The notes under the pieces: model-generated
Databases searched by the model: none
Seen by the model: only the letters and a program-made list of their open reading frames with translations
What the model was told of the DNA's origin: nothing
Translations under genes and position numbers: made by a program
In this document: positions 35,696 through 44,319 of the stretch, one piece after another
Numbering within the stretch: position 1 is the first letter of the stretch
Layout: each line of letters opens with the position of its first letter
From: Actinocatenispora sp963815125
GTDB taxonomy: Bacteria > Actinomycetota > Actinomycetes > Mycobacteriales > Micromonosporaceae
DNA: 64,000 nucleotides
Assembly: GCA_963815125.1 (NCBI GenBank)
Contig: CAWFFM010000013.1
Span: 31,672-95,671 of the forward strand
Direction: 5' to 3'

Positions 35696-36696
35696 CGGCT
35701 GAGCACAAGTCCCTGATCATGCGGGGCCTGGCCCCGCTGATCGGGTTCACCTTCCTCACCGCGGCACTCGACGTGTACGCGGGCAACCAGGTCCAGTCAC
35801 ACAACCCGGTCAGCGTGGCGGCGATCTCGTTCACCCTGGCCGCGGTGTTCTTCCTCGGCAGCGACATCCTGCGGCGCGGCGTGCGTAGCGCGCTGTCCCC
35901 GGTACGGACCGACCGCCGGGACGTCGTCGCGATCAACGTGACCACGGCGGTGACCTGGCTGTCGATGCTGGTCGCGCTGAAATACCTGGAACCAGCGGTG
36001 GTCACCGCCGTCGGGTTGGCCATCGGCCCGCTGGTCACGGTGCTGCTGAACAAGCTGCTCCGACCGGGCAGTTCCGTACTGCCCGCCGAGTCGCTGGTCT
36101 CGATCGGCATCTTCGTACTGATCGGCCTGATGGCCTGGGGTTCGGTCGCCGGGCACAGCGGAGTCGGCCACCTGGGCGTCGGCCAGGCACTGCTGGGCAT
36201 CGCGCTGACCCTGCTCACCGGCGTGGGCTCGGTGGCCAACGTGGTCTACTCCAAGCGGCTCAGCGAGGCCGGGCACAGCCCGCGGTCCGTACTGGCGGTG
36301 CGGTTCTTCCTGATGGTCGCGGCGACCTGGATACTGGTCGCGTTCCTCGACCGGCCCGGACTGGCCGGCGCCTTCCTACCCTCGGCGCTCATCGCGGTGG
36401 TCGGGGTCGCGCTGCCGCTGTTCCTGCTGCAGGTGGGCATCAAGCACACCGAGCCGATCACCGCGTCGATCCTGATGACGCTCGCGCCGCTGTGCGCCTT
36501 CCTGTTGCAGCTGCCCGATTCCCGGCTGCACCCGGCCCCGCTGACGCTCGCCGCGATCATCGGCATCACGGTGCTCGTCGCGATCGGGATCGTGGCGCGC
36601 AACCGGCACGACGCGGCGGCCCGGCAGCTACCCGTACCGGTGGCGGCCAGCAGCGGTCCGATCAGCCCGAGCGGCGCAGAGGAGTCCCGGTCATGA
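35692..36696 (+). CDS. EamA/DMT-family transporter
   Basis: A 334-residue membrane protein with about ten hydrophobic segments in two halves (LAPLIGFTFLTAALDVY to VTVLLNKLL, then LVSIGIFVLIGLMAWG to ITVLVAIGIVARN). It belongs to the drug/metabolite transporter type that exports amino acids and related compounds. Its position inside the operon, with 4-bp overlaps on both sides, suggests product export or self-protection. Confidence 0.9.
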   Translation: MTAEHKSLIMRGLAPLIGFTFLTAALDVYAGNQVQSHNPVSVAAISFTLAAVFFLGSDILRRGVRSALSPVRTDRRDVVAINVTTAVTWLSMLVALKYLEPAVVTAVGLAIGPLVTVLLNKLLRPGSSVLPAESLVSIGIFVLIGLMAWGSVAGHSGVGHLGVGQALLGIALTLLTGVGSVANVVYSKRLSEAGHSPRSVLAVRFFLMVAATWILVAFLDRPGLAGAFLPSALIAVVGVALPLFLLQVGIKHTEPITASILMTLAPLCAFLLQLPDSRLHPAPLTLAAIIGITVLVAIGIVARNRHDAAARQLPVPVAASSGPISPSGAEESRS

Positions 36697-37961
36697 AGTG
36701 TGCCATCGTCGACGCGTACGGGATCGGGAAGTTCCTGCCGGCCGCGCTGGACCGCTACGGCGTCACACCGGTGCACGTCCGGTCCGAGTTCCCCGACGTG
36801 CACCTGACGTACCAGCCCGAGGACTTCACCGTCGACATCGCGCACCACGGGGACGTCGCGGCGACCGCGGCGACACTGCGCGGACACGGTGTCGACTTCG
36901 TGGTCGCGGCCATGGAGTCCGGGGTGCTGCTGGCCGACGCGCTGTCCGCGGAACTCGGCACCCCGGGAAACGGCACCAGCCGGCCCACGTCCCGACGCGA
37001 CAAGTACGAGATGGTCCGCGCGATCGCCGCCGCCGGGCTCGCCGCCGCCGACAGCATCTCCGCCCCGGACGCCGCGGAGGTGGTGGCCTGGGCACAGCAG
37101 CGCGACCAGTGGCCGGTGGTACTCAAGCCGGTCGCCAGTGCCGGAATGGACCACGTCTACTTCTGCGGTTCGGCGCAGGACATCCGGACCGGTCACGCGG
37201 AGATCATGGCCAGCACCGACCGGTACGGGCACCGCAACACCACCGTGCTGGCCCAGGAGCACCTGGACGGTGACGAGTACTTCGTCAACACGGTCAGCCG
37301 CAACGGTGTGCACCACCTGGTGGAGATCTGGCGCTACCACAAGCATCGGATCGACAGCATGCGTTCGATGGTCAGCAACGAACACCCCGTGCCGGCCGAC
37401 GACCCGGCGGCGCAACAGGTCGGCGCGTATGCCCTGGCCGTACTGGACGCGCTGGAGATCCGTAACGGCGCAGCGCACACCGAGATCATGCTGACCGCCA
37501 AGGGACCGGTACTGGTCGAGTGCGGGGCCCGGCTCGGCGGCGCGCACCTGCCCGACGTGGTGTCCCGCTGCATCGGTACCGACCAGGTGGACCGACTCGC
37601 CTGGGCGATCGCCCGGCCCGACGAGGTGAGCGCCGGCAACGCCAAGCCGTACCAGCTGCTGACCCACGTACGGTTCATGAACCTGATGGTTCCCCGCGAC
37701 GGCGTCGTCCCGGACGAGGCCGGCTGGGCTCCGGTACGTGCACTGCCCTCGTTCCTGGAGGTCGTGGTCACCCAGCCGGCCGGTACCCGCATCGAGCGCA
37801 CCGTGGACCTGGCCAGCTCGCCCGGGTACGCGTACCTGATCTCCGACGATCCGGACCAGGTGGAAGCCGACTACCAGCGGCTACGTGAACTGGAAGCCAA
37901 CGGCCTGTACGACGCGGCCGACCGACGACAGACCCCGACAGAACTGGATGGTGGGCAATGA
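36693..37961 (+). CDS. ATP-grasp ligase, amino-acid/dipeptide ligase type
   Basis: A 422-residue ATP-grasp protein: Rossmann-like N-terminal preATP domain (MKCAIVDAYGIGKFLPAAL), nucleotide-binding strand VVLKPVASAGMDHVYFC, EHLDGDEYFVN and magnesium site VLVECGARLGGAH. The family joins a carboxylate to an amine through an acyl phosphate. Its length and C-terminal domain resemble L-amino-acid ligases that make dipeptides. It is coupled to both neighbours by ATGA overlaps, so amide formation is probably a late pathway step. Confidence 0.9.
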   Translation: MKCAIVDAYGIGKFLPAALDRYGVTPVHVRSEFPDVHLTYQPEDFTVDIAHHGDVAATAATLRGHGVDFVVAAMESGVLLADALSAELGTPGNGTSRPTSRRDKYEMVRAIAAAGLAAADSISAPDAAEVVAWAQQRDQWPVVLKPVASAGMDHVYFCGSAQDIRTGHAEIMASTDRYGHRNTTVLAQEHLDGDEYFVNTVSRNGVHHLVEIWRYHKHRIDSMRSMVSNEHPVPADDPAAQQVGAYALAVLDALEIRNGAAHTEIMLTAKGPVLVECGARLGGAHLPDVVSRCIGTDQVDRLAWAIARPDEVSAGNAKPYQLLTHVRFMNLMVPRDGVVPDEAGWAPVRALPSFLEVVVTQPAGTRIERTVDLASSPGYAYLISDDPDQVEADYQRLRELEANGLYDAADRRQTPTELDGGQ

Positions 37962-38470
37962 CGCAGGTGATCCCTCAGCTGGGTGCGATCGCGGTGGTCC
38001 CGGACAGCTACGAGCACACCGAGAAGGCCATTGTGCCGGCGGACGACCTGGCCGTGCCCGGTGCGTACCTGAAGTGGTACGACGTGCACCTCGCGGACCG
38101 GCCGACGCCGGCACAGATCCGTGACGAGGCGCGCGCCTTCCTGCACGCCGAGGCCGACTCGGGCCGGCTGGAACTGCGCGGCGAACTCGGCTACGCCATG
38201 CTGCACCTGGACGGCGAGGGGTACTTCCTGATCGTCTGCATCTGGCGCAACACCAACGAAATGTGGCAGGTGCTCTACGGTCGCAACGAGGACGGCTCGT
38301 TCACGCTCTACCCGGTACGCGAGGCGGTGCCGCGGGCGACGCAGAACATCTTCGAGCTCGACGCGACCTCGCACGAGCGGCGCGCCTGGTCCCGTTACCT
38401 GAGTTCGGCGCGGGACGAGGCGGCCAAGCGCGCGTACGTCGAGGACCGCTGCACCGGCATCCTGGTCTGA
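37958..38470 (+). CDS. Uncharacterised protein at the end of the biosynthetic operon
   Basis: A 170-residue soluble protein I do not recognise. It is mixed alpha/beta with aromatic-rich strands (GYAMLHLDGEGYFLIVCIWR, EMWQVLYGRNEDGSFTLYPV) and a helical C-terminus (AWSRYLSSARDEAAKRAYVED). There is no signal peptide, Cys motif or nucleotide-binding site. Translation is coupled to the ATP-grasp gene (ATGA), so it is likely part of the pathway, perhaps an accessory or small-molecule-binding protein. Confidence 0.75.
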   Translation: MTQVIPQLGAIAVVPDSYEHTEKAIVPADDLAVPGAYLKWYDVHLADRPTPAQIRDEARAFLHAEADSGRLELRGELGYAMLHLDGEGYFLIVCIWRNTNEMWQVLYGRNEDGSFTLYPVREAVPRATQNIFELDATSHERRAWSRYLSSARDEAAKRAYVEDRCTGILV

Positions 38471-38486
38471 CCCTGCCCCTCACCGA

Positions 38487-38519
38487 CCGGGCGGCCATCC
38501 ACTGTGGATGGTCGCCCGG
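38487..38519. terminator. 16-bp hairpin ending the biosynthetic operon
   Basis: CCGGGCGGCCATCCAC (38487-38502) pairs with GTGGATGGTCGCCCGG (38504-38519), one G-T pair and a single unpaired base. It lies between convergent stop codons and marks the right edge of the ten-gene unit. Confidence 0.72.
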
Positions 38520-38533
38520 CGCCCAACCGGGGA

Positions 38534-39010
38534 TCAGTTGCCGTCGGCCGCGCGCCGGATGGCGGCCAGGTCCAGCTTGCCCATGGACAGCATCGCCCGG
38601 GTGGCGCGCTGTGCGCGCTGCGGGTCCGGGTCGCTCAGTAGCGTCGGCAGTTCCGCCGGCACGACCTGCCAGGACACCCCGAACCGGTCCTTCACCCAGC
38701 CGCACGGGCCTTCCTGGCCGCCGTCGGACAGCGCCGCCCAGTACCGGTCGACCTCCGCCTGATCCACGCAGTTGAGCTGGAACGAGATCGCCTCGCTGAA
38801 GGTGAACTCGGGTCCGCCGTTGAGCGCCACGAAACGGTGCCCGTTCAACTCGAACGCCACGGTCATCACCATGCCCGCCTCGCGCGGGCCGGCCTCGCCG
38901 TAGCGGGACACCTCCGCGATCTTGGAGTTGGGGAACACGGAGGTGTAGAAGTTCGCCGCGTCCTCGGCCTCGGTGTCGAACCACAGGCACGGGTTGATCA
39001 GGTTGTTCAT
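38534..39010 (-). CDS. VOC-fold protein, PhnB-like
   Basis: A 158-residue vicinal-oxygen-chelate protein of the PhnB/3-demethylubiquinone methyltransferase-like group: LWFDTEAEDAANFYTSVFPN at the N-terminus, ALNGGPEFTFSEAISFQLNC in the middle and the WVKDRFGVSWQVVP C-terminal strand. Function is unknown for most members. The frame is intact, unlike the other VOC gene at 58.3-58.7 kb. It converges on the biosynthetic operon. Confidence 0.88.
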   Translation of the reverse strand: MNNLINPCLWFDTEAEDAANFYTSVFPNSKIAEVSRYGEAGPREAGMVMTVAFELNGHRFVALNGGPEFTFSEAISFQLNCVDQAEVDRYWAALSDGGQEGPCGWVKDRFGVSWQVVPAELPTLLSDPDPQRAQRATRAMLSMGKLDLAAIRRAADGN

Positions 39011-39169
39011 CGCCGCTCCTCCTGATGTCGTGCGCGGCCCCGGCGGCCGCTCACCGGTACAGACCAGCGGGCCGGCAGAAACTCATCGCCCCGGCCATCA
39101 GACCACGAAAGAACGGCCCGTACGGCCGGTATCAGCGGGTCCGCCACCGTCGGTGGCGTCGGACCGGGC

Positions 39170-39958
39170 TCAGCGGTGCCAGAGGTACGGCGTCGTCGTC
39201 GACACCTTGACCAGGCCGGAACGTTCCAGGATCGGGCGGGAGTACTCGGTCGAGTCGCTCTGGATGAACGTCTTGCGGGCCGCGAGCGCGGACCGGGCCC
39301 GCGCCGCCGTCAGGGCACGGTAGATGCCGCGGCCGCGCCACTGTTCGAGAGTCGAGCCGCCCCAGATCCCGGCGAAGTCGGTACCCGCGACCGGCTGCAA
39401 CCGGCCGGCGCTGACGACGCGCCCCTCGGCCTCGGCCACCCACAGTTCCAGCCCGTCGCCGAGCGCCAACTGGTCCAGCATCTCCTCGGCCATCCGTTCC
39501 GAGACCTTCCTGCCGAAGGCCTCATCCTGCATGGCGCACATGGCGCGTACGTCGCGCTCGTCGCTGACCTGCCGCAGCGTCACACCCTCGGGCAGTGCCA
39601 CGTCGACGGCCAGCGCTTCCGTCGCACCGATCATGATCGACTCAGGGTCGTCGGGTACGAATCCGTTGGCCAGCAACGCCTCGTGCAGGCCGGGTGCATG
39701 GTCGTGGGCGCGGGTCTTCCACTCCACCCGGCTGATCGCGGGGTCGTCCCGGTAGTGCGCCAGGGCTTCGGGTACGAGCCGGGCGATCTGCCCGGCGTCC
39801 ATCCCGTCCAGGTCGCGGTAGGTCACAAACCCCCGGTTGCCGCCGAGGGTGATCAGCAGCAGCGGTCCGTGCCGGGTGGCCGAGTCCGCGCCCTCCGCCT
39901 CGGCGTCGGTACGGAGTTGCTCGTCGTATGCCCGCAGCAGGGCGGCCTTGTCCATCAT
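39170..39958 (-). CDS. GNAT-family N-acetyltransferase
   Basis: A 262-residue protein with a C-terminal GNAT domain: ELWVAEAEGRVVSAGRLQPV then GGSTLEQWRGRGIYRALTAA as the acetyl-CoA loop (QWRGRG) and a final FIQSDSTEYSRPILERSG helix. The N-terminal half carries no recognisable motif. The start is uncertain (ATG 39958, or GTG nine bases upstream). The substrate is unknown. Confidence 0.85.
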   Translation of the reverse strand: MMDKAALLRAYDEQLRTDAEAEGADSATRHGPLLLITLGGNRGFVTYRDLDGMDAGQIARLVPEALAHYRDDPAISRVEWKTRAHDHAPGLHEALLANGFVPDDPESIMIGATEALAVDVALPEGVTLRQVSDERDVRAMCAMQDEAFGRKVSERMAEEMLDQLALGDGLELWVAEAEGRVVSAGRLQPVAGTDFAGIWGGSTLEQWRGRGIYRALTAARARSALAARKTFIQSDSTEYSRPILERSGLVKVSTTTPYLWHR

Positions 39959-40006
39959 CGCGCTCACCGTGCTGGACCGGCCCCCTGCCGGCAACCCAAT
40001 TACCGG

Positions 40007-41080
40007 TCAGACGTTGAAGCGGAAGTCGACGATGTCGCCGTCGGCCATCACGTAGTCCTTGCCCTCCATGCGTACCTTGCCCTGGGCCTTCGCCTCGGCC
40101 ATGGTGCCCGCCGCGACCAGGTCGCCGTACGAGACGATCTCGGCCTTGATGAAGCCGCGCTGGAAGTCGGTGTGGATGGCGCCGGCCGCCTCCGGTGCGG
40201 TCGCGCCGCGCCGGATCGTCCAGGCCCGGGACTCCTTCGGGCCGGCGGTCAGGAACGTCTGCAGACCCAGCGTGCCGAACCCGACCCGGGCCAGCTGCGA
40301 CAGACCGGACTCCTGCTGCCCCATCGACTGCAGCAGCTCCAGAGCCTCGTCCGCCTCCAGCTCCACCAGCTCCGACTCGACCTTGGCGTCGAGGAAGATG
40401 GCCTCAGCCGGCGCGACCAGCTTGCGCAGCTCGTCGCGGGTGCTCTCGTCGGTCAGCTGGCCCTCGTCGACGTTGAACGCGTACAGGAACGGCTTCGCGG
40501 TCAGCAGGTGCAGCTCTCGCAGCGGCTCGCGGTCCAGCCCGGCGGCGAACACCGTGGTGCCCTCGTCCAGTACGGCACGGGCCGCCTCGACCGCCTCCAG
40601 CACCGGCCGCTTGTCCTTCTGCAGCTTGGCTTCCTTGGTCAGCCGGGGCAGTACCTTGTCGATGGTCTGCAGGTCGGCGAGGATCAGCTCGGTGTTGATC
40701 GTGTCGATGTCGTCGTGCGGGGACACCCGGCCGTCCACGTGCGCCACGTCGTCGTCGTGGAAGGCGCGGATCACCTGACAGATCGCGTCCGACTCGCGGA
40801 TGTTGGCGAGGAACTTGTTGCCCAGCCCCTGACCCTCGCTGGCGCCGCGGACCAGGCCGGCGATGTCCACGAAGGTGACGGTCGCCGGCACCACCCGGTC
40901 GGAGTGGTACATCTCGGCCAGCACGCCGAGGCGGTCGTCCGGGACCCCGACCACACCCGTGTTGGGTTCGATCGTGGCGAACGGGTAGTTCGCCGCCAAC
41001 ACGTCGTTGCGGGTCAGCGCGTTGAACAGGGTGCTCTTGCCGACGTTGGGCAGGCCGACGATGCCGATCGTGAGACTCAC
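40007..41080 (-). CDS. ychF: Ribosome-associated ATPase/GTPase YchF (EngD)
   Basis: Obg-family P-loop protein of 357 residues, the usual length. G1 is GLPNVGKST, G3 is VDIAGL, and the G4 position reads NVDE instead of NKXD, the feature that makes YchF bind ATP. A TGS domain forms the C-terminus (FQRGFIKAEIVSYGDLVAAG, DGDIVDFRFNV). The start is GTG 41080. It acts in translation-related stress responses. Confidence 0.96.
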   Translation of the reverse strand: MSLTIGIVGLPNVGKSTLFNALTRNDVLAANYPFATIEPNTGVVGVPDDRLGVLAEMYHSDRVVPATVTFVDIAGLVRGASEGQGLGNKFLANIRESDAICQVIRAFHDDDVAHVDGRVSPHDDIDTINTELILADLQTIDKVLPRLTKEAKLQKDKRPVLEAVEAARAVLDEGTTVFAAGLDREPLRELHLLTAKPFLYAFNVDEGQLTDESTRDELRKLVAPAEAIFLDAKVESELVELEADEALELLQSMGQQESGLSQLARVGFGTLGLQTFLTAGPKESRAWTIRRGATAPEAAGAIHTDFQRGFIKAEIVSYGDLVAAGTMAEAKAQGKVRMEGKDYVMADGDIVDFRFNV

Positions 41081-41337
41081 GACCGACAAGACTACGCAGC
41101 CACCCCGGCCGGCCGCCAACAGGAGCCTGACGTGCACCACTCCCGACAGGAACCGGACGATGGACGGTACGACGCCGAATACCGGCAGACGGCATCGATG
41201 GTGATTGATCGGGCGGGCGCCGGCGGGCGCGCCGGCACCACCTCTGACCTGCCGATACCATGCACGCGGCTCCGCCGCCAACTGCACGCGGCGCGGCTCG
41301 TACACGCACACTCGCACGCCGCAGGCAAAGGGGCACG

Positions 41338-41709
41338 ATGTTCCGGACCATGTTGAAGTCGAAGATCCACCGGGCCACCGTGACGCGGGCGGACCTGCAC
41401 TACATCGGTTCGCTGACCATCGACCTGGACCTGATGGAGGCCGCCGACCTGCTGCCCGGCGAACTCGTGCACGTGGTGGACATCAACAACGGCGAACGGC
41501 TGCAGACCTACGTCATCGAAGGCGAGCGCGGCAGCGGCGTGATCGGCATCAACGGTGCCGCGGCACGCCTCGTACAGCCCGGTGACCTGGTCATCATCAT
41601 CGCGTACGCGACCGTCGCCGACGACGAGGCGGCCAAGCTCGAACCGCGCGTGGTGATGGTCGACGCGGACAACGCGGTGACCGGGACCGGGCACGCGCTG
41701 GACCGCTGA
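41338..41709 (+). CDS. panD: Aspartate 1-decarboxylase
   Basis: A 123-residue pyruvoyl enzyme making beta-alanine for pantothenate and CoA. Self-cleavage occurs between Gly24 and Ser25 (HYIGSLTID), and NGAAARLVQPGDLVIIIAY is the family core. The first residues MFRTMLKSKIHRATVT are standard and fix the start. It stands alone, divergent from ychF, with the promoter in the 257-bp gap. A link to either biosynthetic locus through beta-alanine is conceivable but unsupported. Confidence 0.96.
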   Translation: MFRTMLKSKIHRATVTRADLHYIGSLTIDLDLMEAADLLPGELVHVVDINNGERLQTYVIEGERGSGVIGINGAAARLVQPGDLVIIIAYATVADDEAAKLEPRVVMVDADNAVTGTGHALDR

Positions 41710-41741
41710 ACACATTGCCGGCACACCGCTGCGCTCACCGC

Positions 41742-42512
41742 ATGGACCGGTACCGGGGCCGCACGGTATACAACAGTGTGCTGACCAGATCGATCGACCG
41801 GTGGTTCGTCAGCGGGCCACCCGAAGGCGCCCGGACACTGCTGTTCTGCCTGCCGTACGCCGGTGGCGGCGCCAGCGCATTCCGGGCCTGGCCCCGGGCG
41901 TTCCCACCGGAGGTGGGCATCCAGGCGGTGCAGCTGCCCGGCCGGGAGAGCCGGATCGGCGAGGACGGTGACTTCACCGCAGCCCAGATCGCCGACGCGG
42001 TGCTGCGCCGCGCCGACCGGCCGTACGCCATCTACGGGCACAGCATGGGCGGCCGGCTCGGCTTCGAGGTGGTACGCGAGCTGCGCCGGCGCGGCGCCAC
42101 CCAGCCGTCCCGGTTGTACGTCGGCGGGAGCCGGCCACCCGATCAGGTCGAGCCGCTGTCCGAACTGGCCCGGGTCGGCGACGCGGAACTGATCGCCCGG
42201 GTGACGGCGCTGGGTGGCGTGGCGCCGGAGGTGTTCGAGGAACCGGAACTGCGCGAGCTGGTGCTGCCGACGTTGCGCGCCGACTTCGGCTGGATCGACC
42301 GGTACCGGTTCGTCGAGGAGGACCCGATCCCGGTGCCCTTGACCGCGTTCGCCGGGGAGACCGACGTCGACGCGCCCGCCGACGACCTGGCCGGCTGGGC
42401 CCGGCACGCGGGTGCCGGCTTCGATCTGCAGACCCTGCCGGGCGGTCACTTCTTCCTCAACGAGCATCTCGGTCTGCTCGCCGAGCGGATCGTCGCGACA
42501 TTGCCGCACTGA
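41742..42512 (+). CDS. Type II thioesterase
   Basis: An alpha/beta hydrolase of about 256 residues of the editing thioesterase type that frees stalled acyl groups from carrier proteins. FCLPYAGGGASAFRAWP, the nucleophile motif YGHSMGGRLGFEV, a late Asp (ETDVDAPADDL) and His in LPGGHFFLNEH complete the triad. The ATG at 41742 is tentative; a GTG at 41778 (VLTRSIDRWF) also fits. It converges on the NRPS/ketosynthase operon, for which it is the probable proofreading enzyme. Confidence 0.9.
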   Translation: MDRYRGRTVYNSVLTRSIDRWFVSGPPEGARTLLFCLPYAGGGASAFRAWPRAFPPEVGIQAVQLPGRESRIGEDGDFTAAQIADAVLRRADRPYAIYGHSMGGRLGFEVVRELRRRGATQPSRLYVGGSRPPDQVEPLSELARVGDAELIARVTALGGVAPEVFEEPELRELVLPTLRADFGWIDRYRFVEEDPIPVPLTAFAGETDVDAPADDLAGWARHAGAGFDLQTLPGGHFFLNEHLGLLAERIVATLPH

Positions 42513-42526
42513 GCCTCCGGCACGCC

Positions 42527-42610
42527 CGAACCGGGCGCCCGAACCCCCGGCGCGCCCGAACCGGACTGCGCGAACCGGGCGCGCGAACCGGACGCGCGAA
42601 CCGGGCGCGC
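42527..42610. repeat. Short CGAACCGG-type repeats between convergent genes
   Basis: CGAACCGG or close variants recur about six times with GC-rich 6-9 bp separators such as GCGCGCGAACCGG. The block fills the gap between the thioesterase and ketosynthase stop codons. No clean terminator hairpin is seen. Confidence 0.5.
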
Positions 42611-44319
42611 TCAGGACGCGCCGCGTGGCCGGTCGATCCAGTGCCGTACCTGCTGGAACGGGTACGCCGGCAGCGGCACCCGACGCCCGGCGGCCGGCTC
42701 GGGCAGGATGCCGTCGGACACCCACGCAGCCGCGTCACCGGCCGGCGCGGACGCATCCAGTTGCCCGCCCCGCAGGCCGTCGACCGCCTCGGCCAAGGTA
42801 CGGGCCAGTACGGCGCGGCGTAGCGCGAAGACCGGCCGACCGACGGTCAGCGTGTACGCCACGTCCACCAGTGCCGGTGGCTGCGGCCCGGTCAGCCGTG
42901 CCGCCAGCCGCTCGGCCAGTTCGTCCAGCGCCGCCGGGGTACGCGCGGACAGCGGCAGCAGCGCCAGGCGGCGCCGTCGTCGGCCTCGCCGTCGGGCCGG
43001 TCCGGCCGGTCGGGTGCGCGCAGCACCACGTGCGCGCTCGTACCGCCCAGCCCGATCGAGGTCACCCCGGCCCGCCGCGGCCCCGGACCGTCCGGCCACG
43101 GCCGGGTCCGCGCCGCCACCTCGAACGGCCCGGCGGCCAGGTCCAGGTCCGGGTGCGGCGCGGTGAAGTGCAGCGTCGCCGGCACCACGGCGTGCCGTAC
43201 GGCCAGTGCGGCCTTGATCAGACCGACCACCCCGGCGGCCGCGTCCAGGTTGCCGATGCTGCTCTTCACCGAACCCAGCAGGCAGCCGGCGGCCTCCCCG
43301 CGGAACGCCTCGGCCAGCGCGCGTACCTCGATCGCGTCCCCGACCGGGGTGCCGGTGCCGTGCGCCTCGACGTAACCGATGTCCGCCGGGGACAGGTCCG
43401 CGCAGGACAGCGCCTCCACCACGGCGCTGGCCAGCCCACTGACCCCGGGCGCGGCGAAACCGGCACGCTGCGCACCGTCGTTGGCGACCGCCCAGCCTTC
43501 CAGCACCGCGTACACGTGGTCGTCGGCGGTGTCGGCGAGCCGTTTGAGGACCACCGCACCGGCCCCGCTGCCGTACACGGTGCCCCGGGCGTCGGCGTCG
43601 AACGCCCGTACCACCCCGTCCGGGGACAGCAGCCCACCCTCGCGGGCCAGGTAGCCGGACGGCTCGGTGGCGGCCACCGACGCGCCCCCGGCGATCGCCG
43701 TGTCGCACCGGTAGTCGAGCAGGCTCTGCGCGGCCAGGCACACCGCCACCAGCGAACTCGCGCAGGCGGCCTGTACCGCCACGCTCGGCCCGGTCAGGCC
43801 CAGCTTGTACGACACGCGCAGCGGCAGGTAGTCCGGTGCGTGCCCGGGCGCCATCAGCGCGTCCGGATCGCCGGGACGTGCGGTCGGCCCGGCCGCCGGG
43901 TTGCCGTACAGGTGGCCGAGGAAGTAGCGGTTCACCGACGTGCCGGCGAACACCCCGACCGTGCCGTCCGGCCGACCGGGGTCGTAGCCGGCGTCCTCCA
44001 TCGCGGTCCACGCCGTCTGGAGGAACAGCCGCTGCTGCGGGTCGATCAGCGCGGCCTCGGCCGGCGGGTACCCGAAGAACCCGGCGTCGAAGTCGGCCAG
44101 CCCGGCCAGCCTGCCGGTGGCCCGTACGTAGCGTGGATCGGCGAGCAGTTCCTCGGCCACCCCGGCCGCCCGCAGTTCGTCGTCGGAGCAGGTGACGACC
44201 GAGTCGACCTCGTCCAGCAGGTTGCGCCAGAACGTGTCGACGTCCGGCGCACCGGGGAACCGGCCCGCCATCCCGACGATCGCCACCGCGTCCTGGTCGT
44301 CCATCGGCTCGTCCGTCAT
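42611..44319 (-). CDS. Ketosynthase protein without acyltransferase domain; reading frame interrupted
   Basis: ATG 44319 starts a type I ketosynthase: nucleophile Cys186 (VQAACASSL), His320 (VEAHGTGT), while the second catalytic His is Asn357 (SSIGNLDAAAG, normally IGH). Near 42967 the frame breaks: one base appears missing in GCCGCC-TGG, after which the natural continuation LALLPLSARTPAALDELAER runs in another frame to 42611, ending VPLPAYPFQQVRHWI. The uncorrected frame stops at 42892. The tail joins a post-KS linker directly to a post-AT linker, so no AT is present. About 568 residues when repaired. Confidence 0.82.

Noticed and set aside
41338..41709. panD as a dedicated beta-alanine supplier for the NRPS operon
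   Set aside because: PanD is a housekeeping gene of CoA synthesis, stands alone on the other strand and shows no coupling to the cluster.
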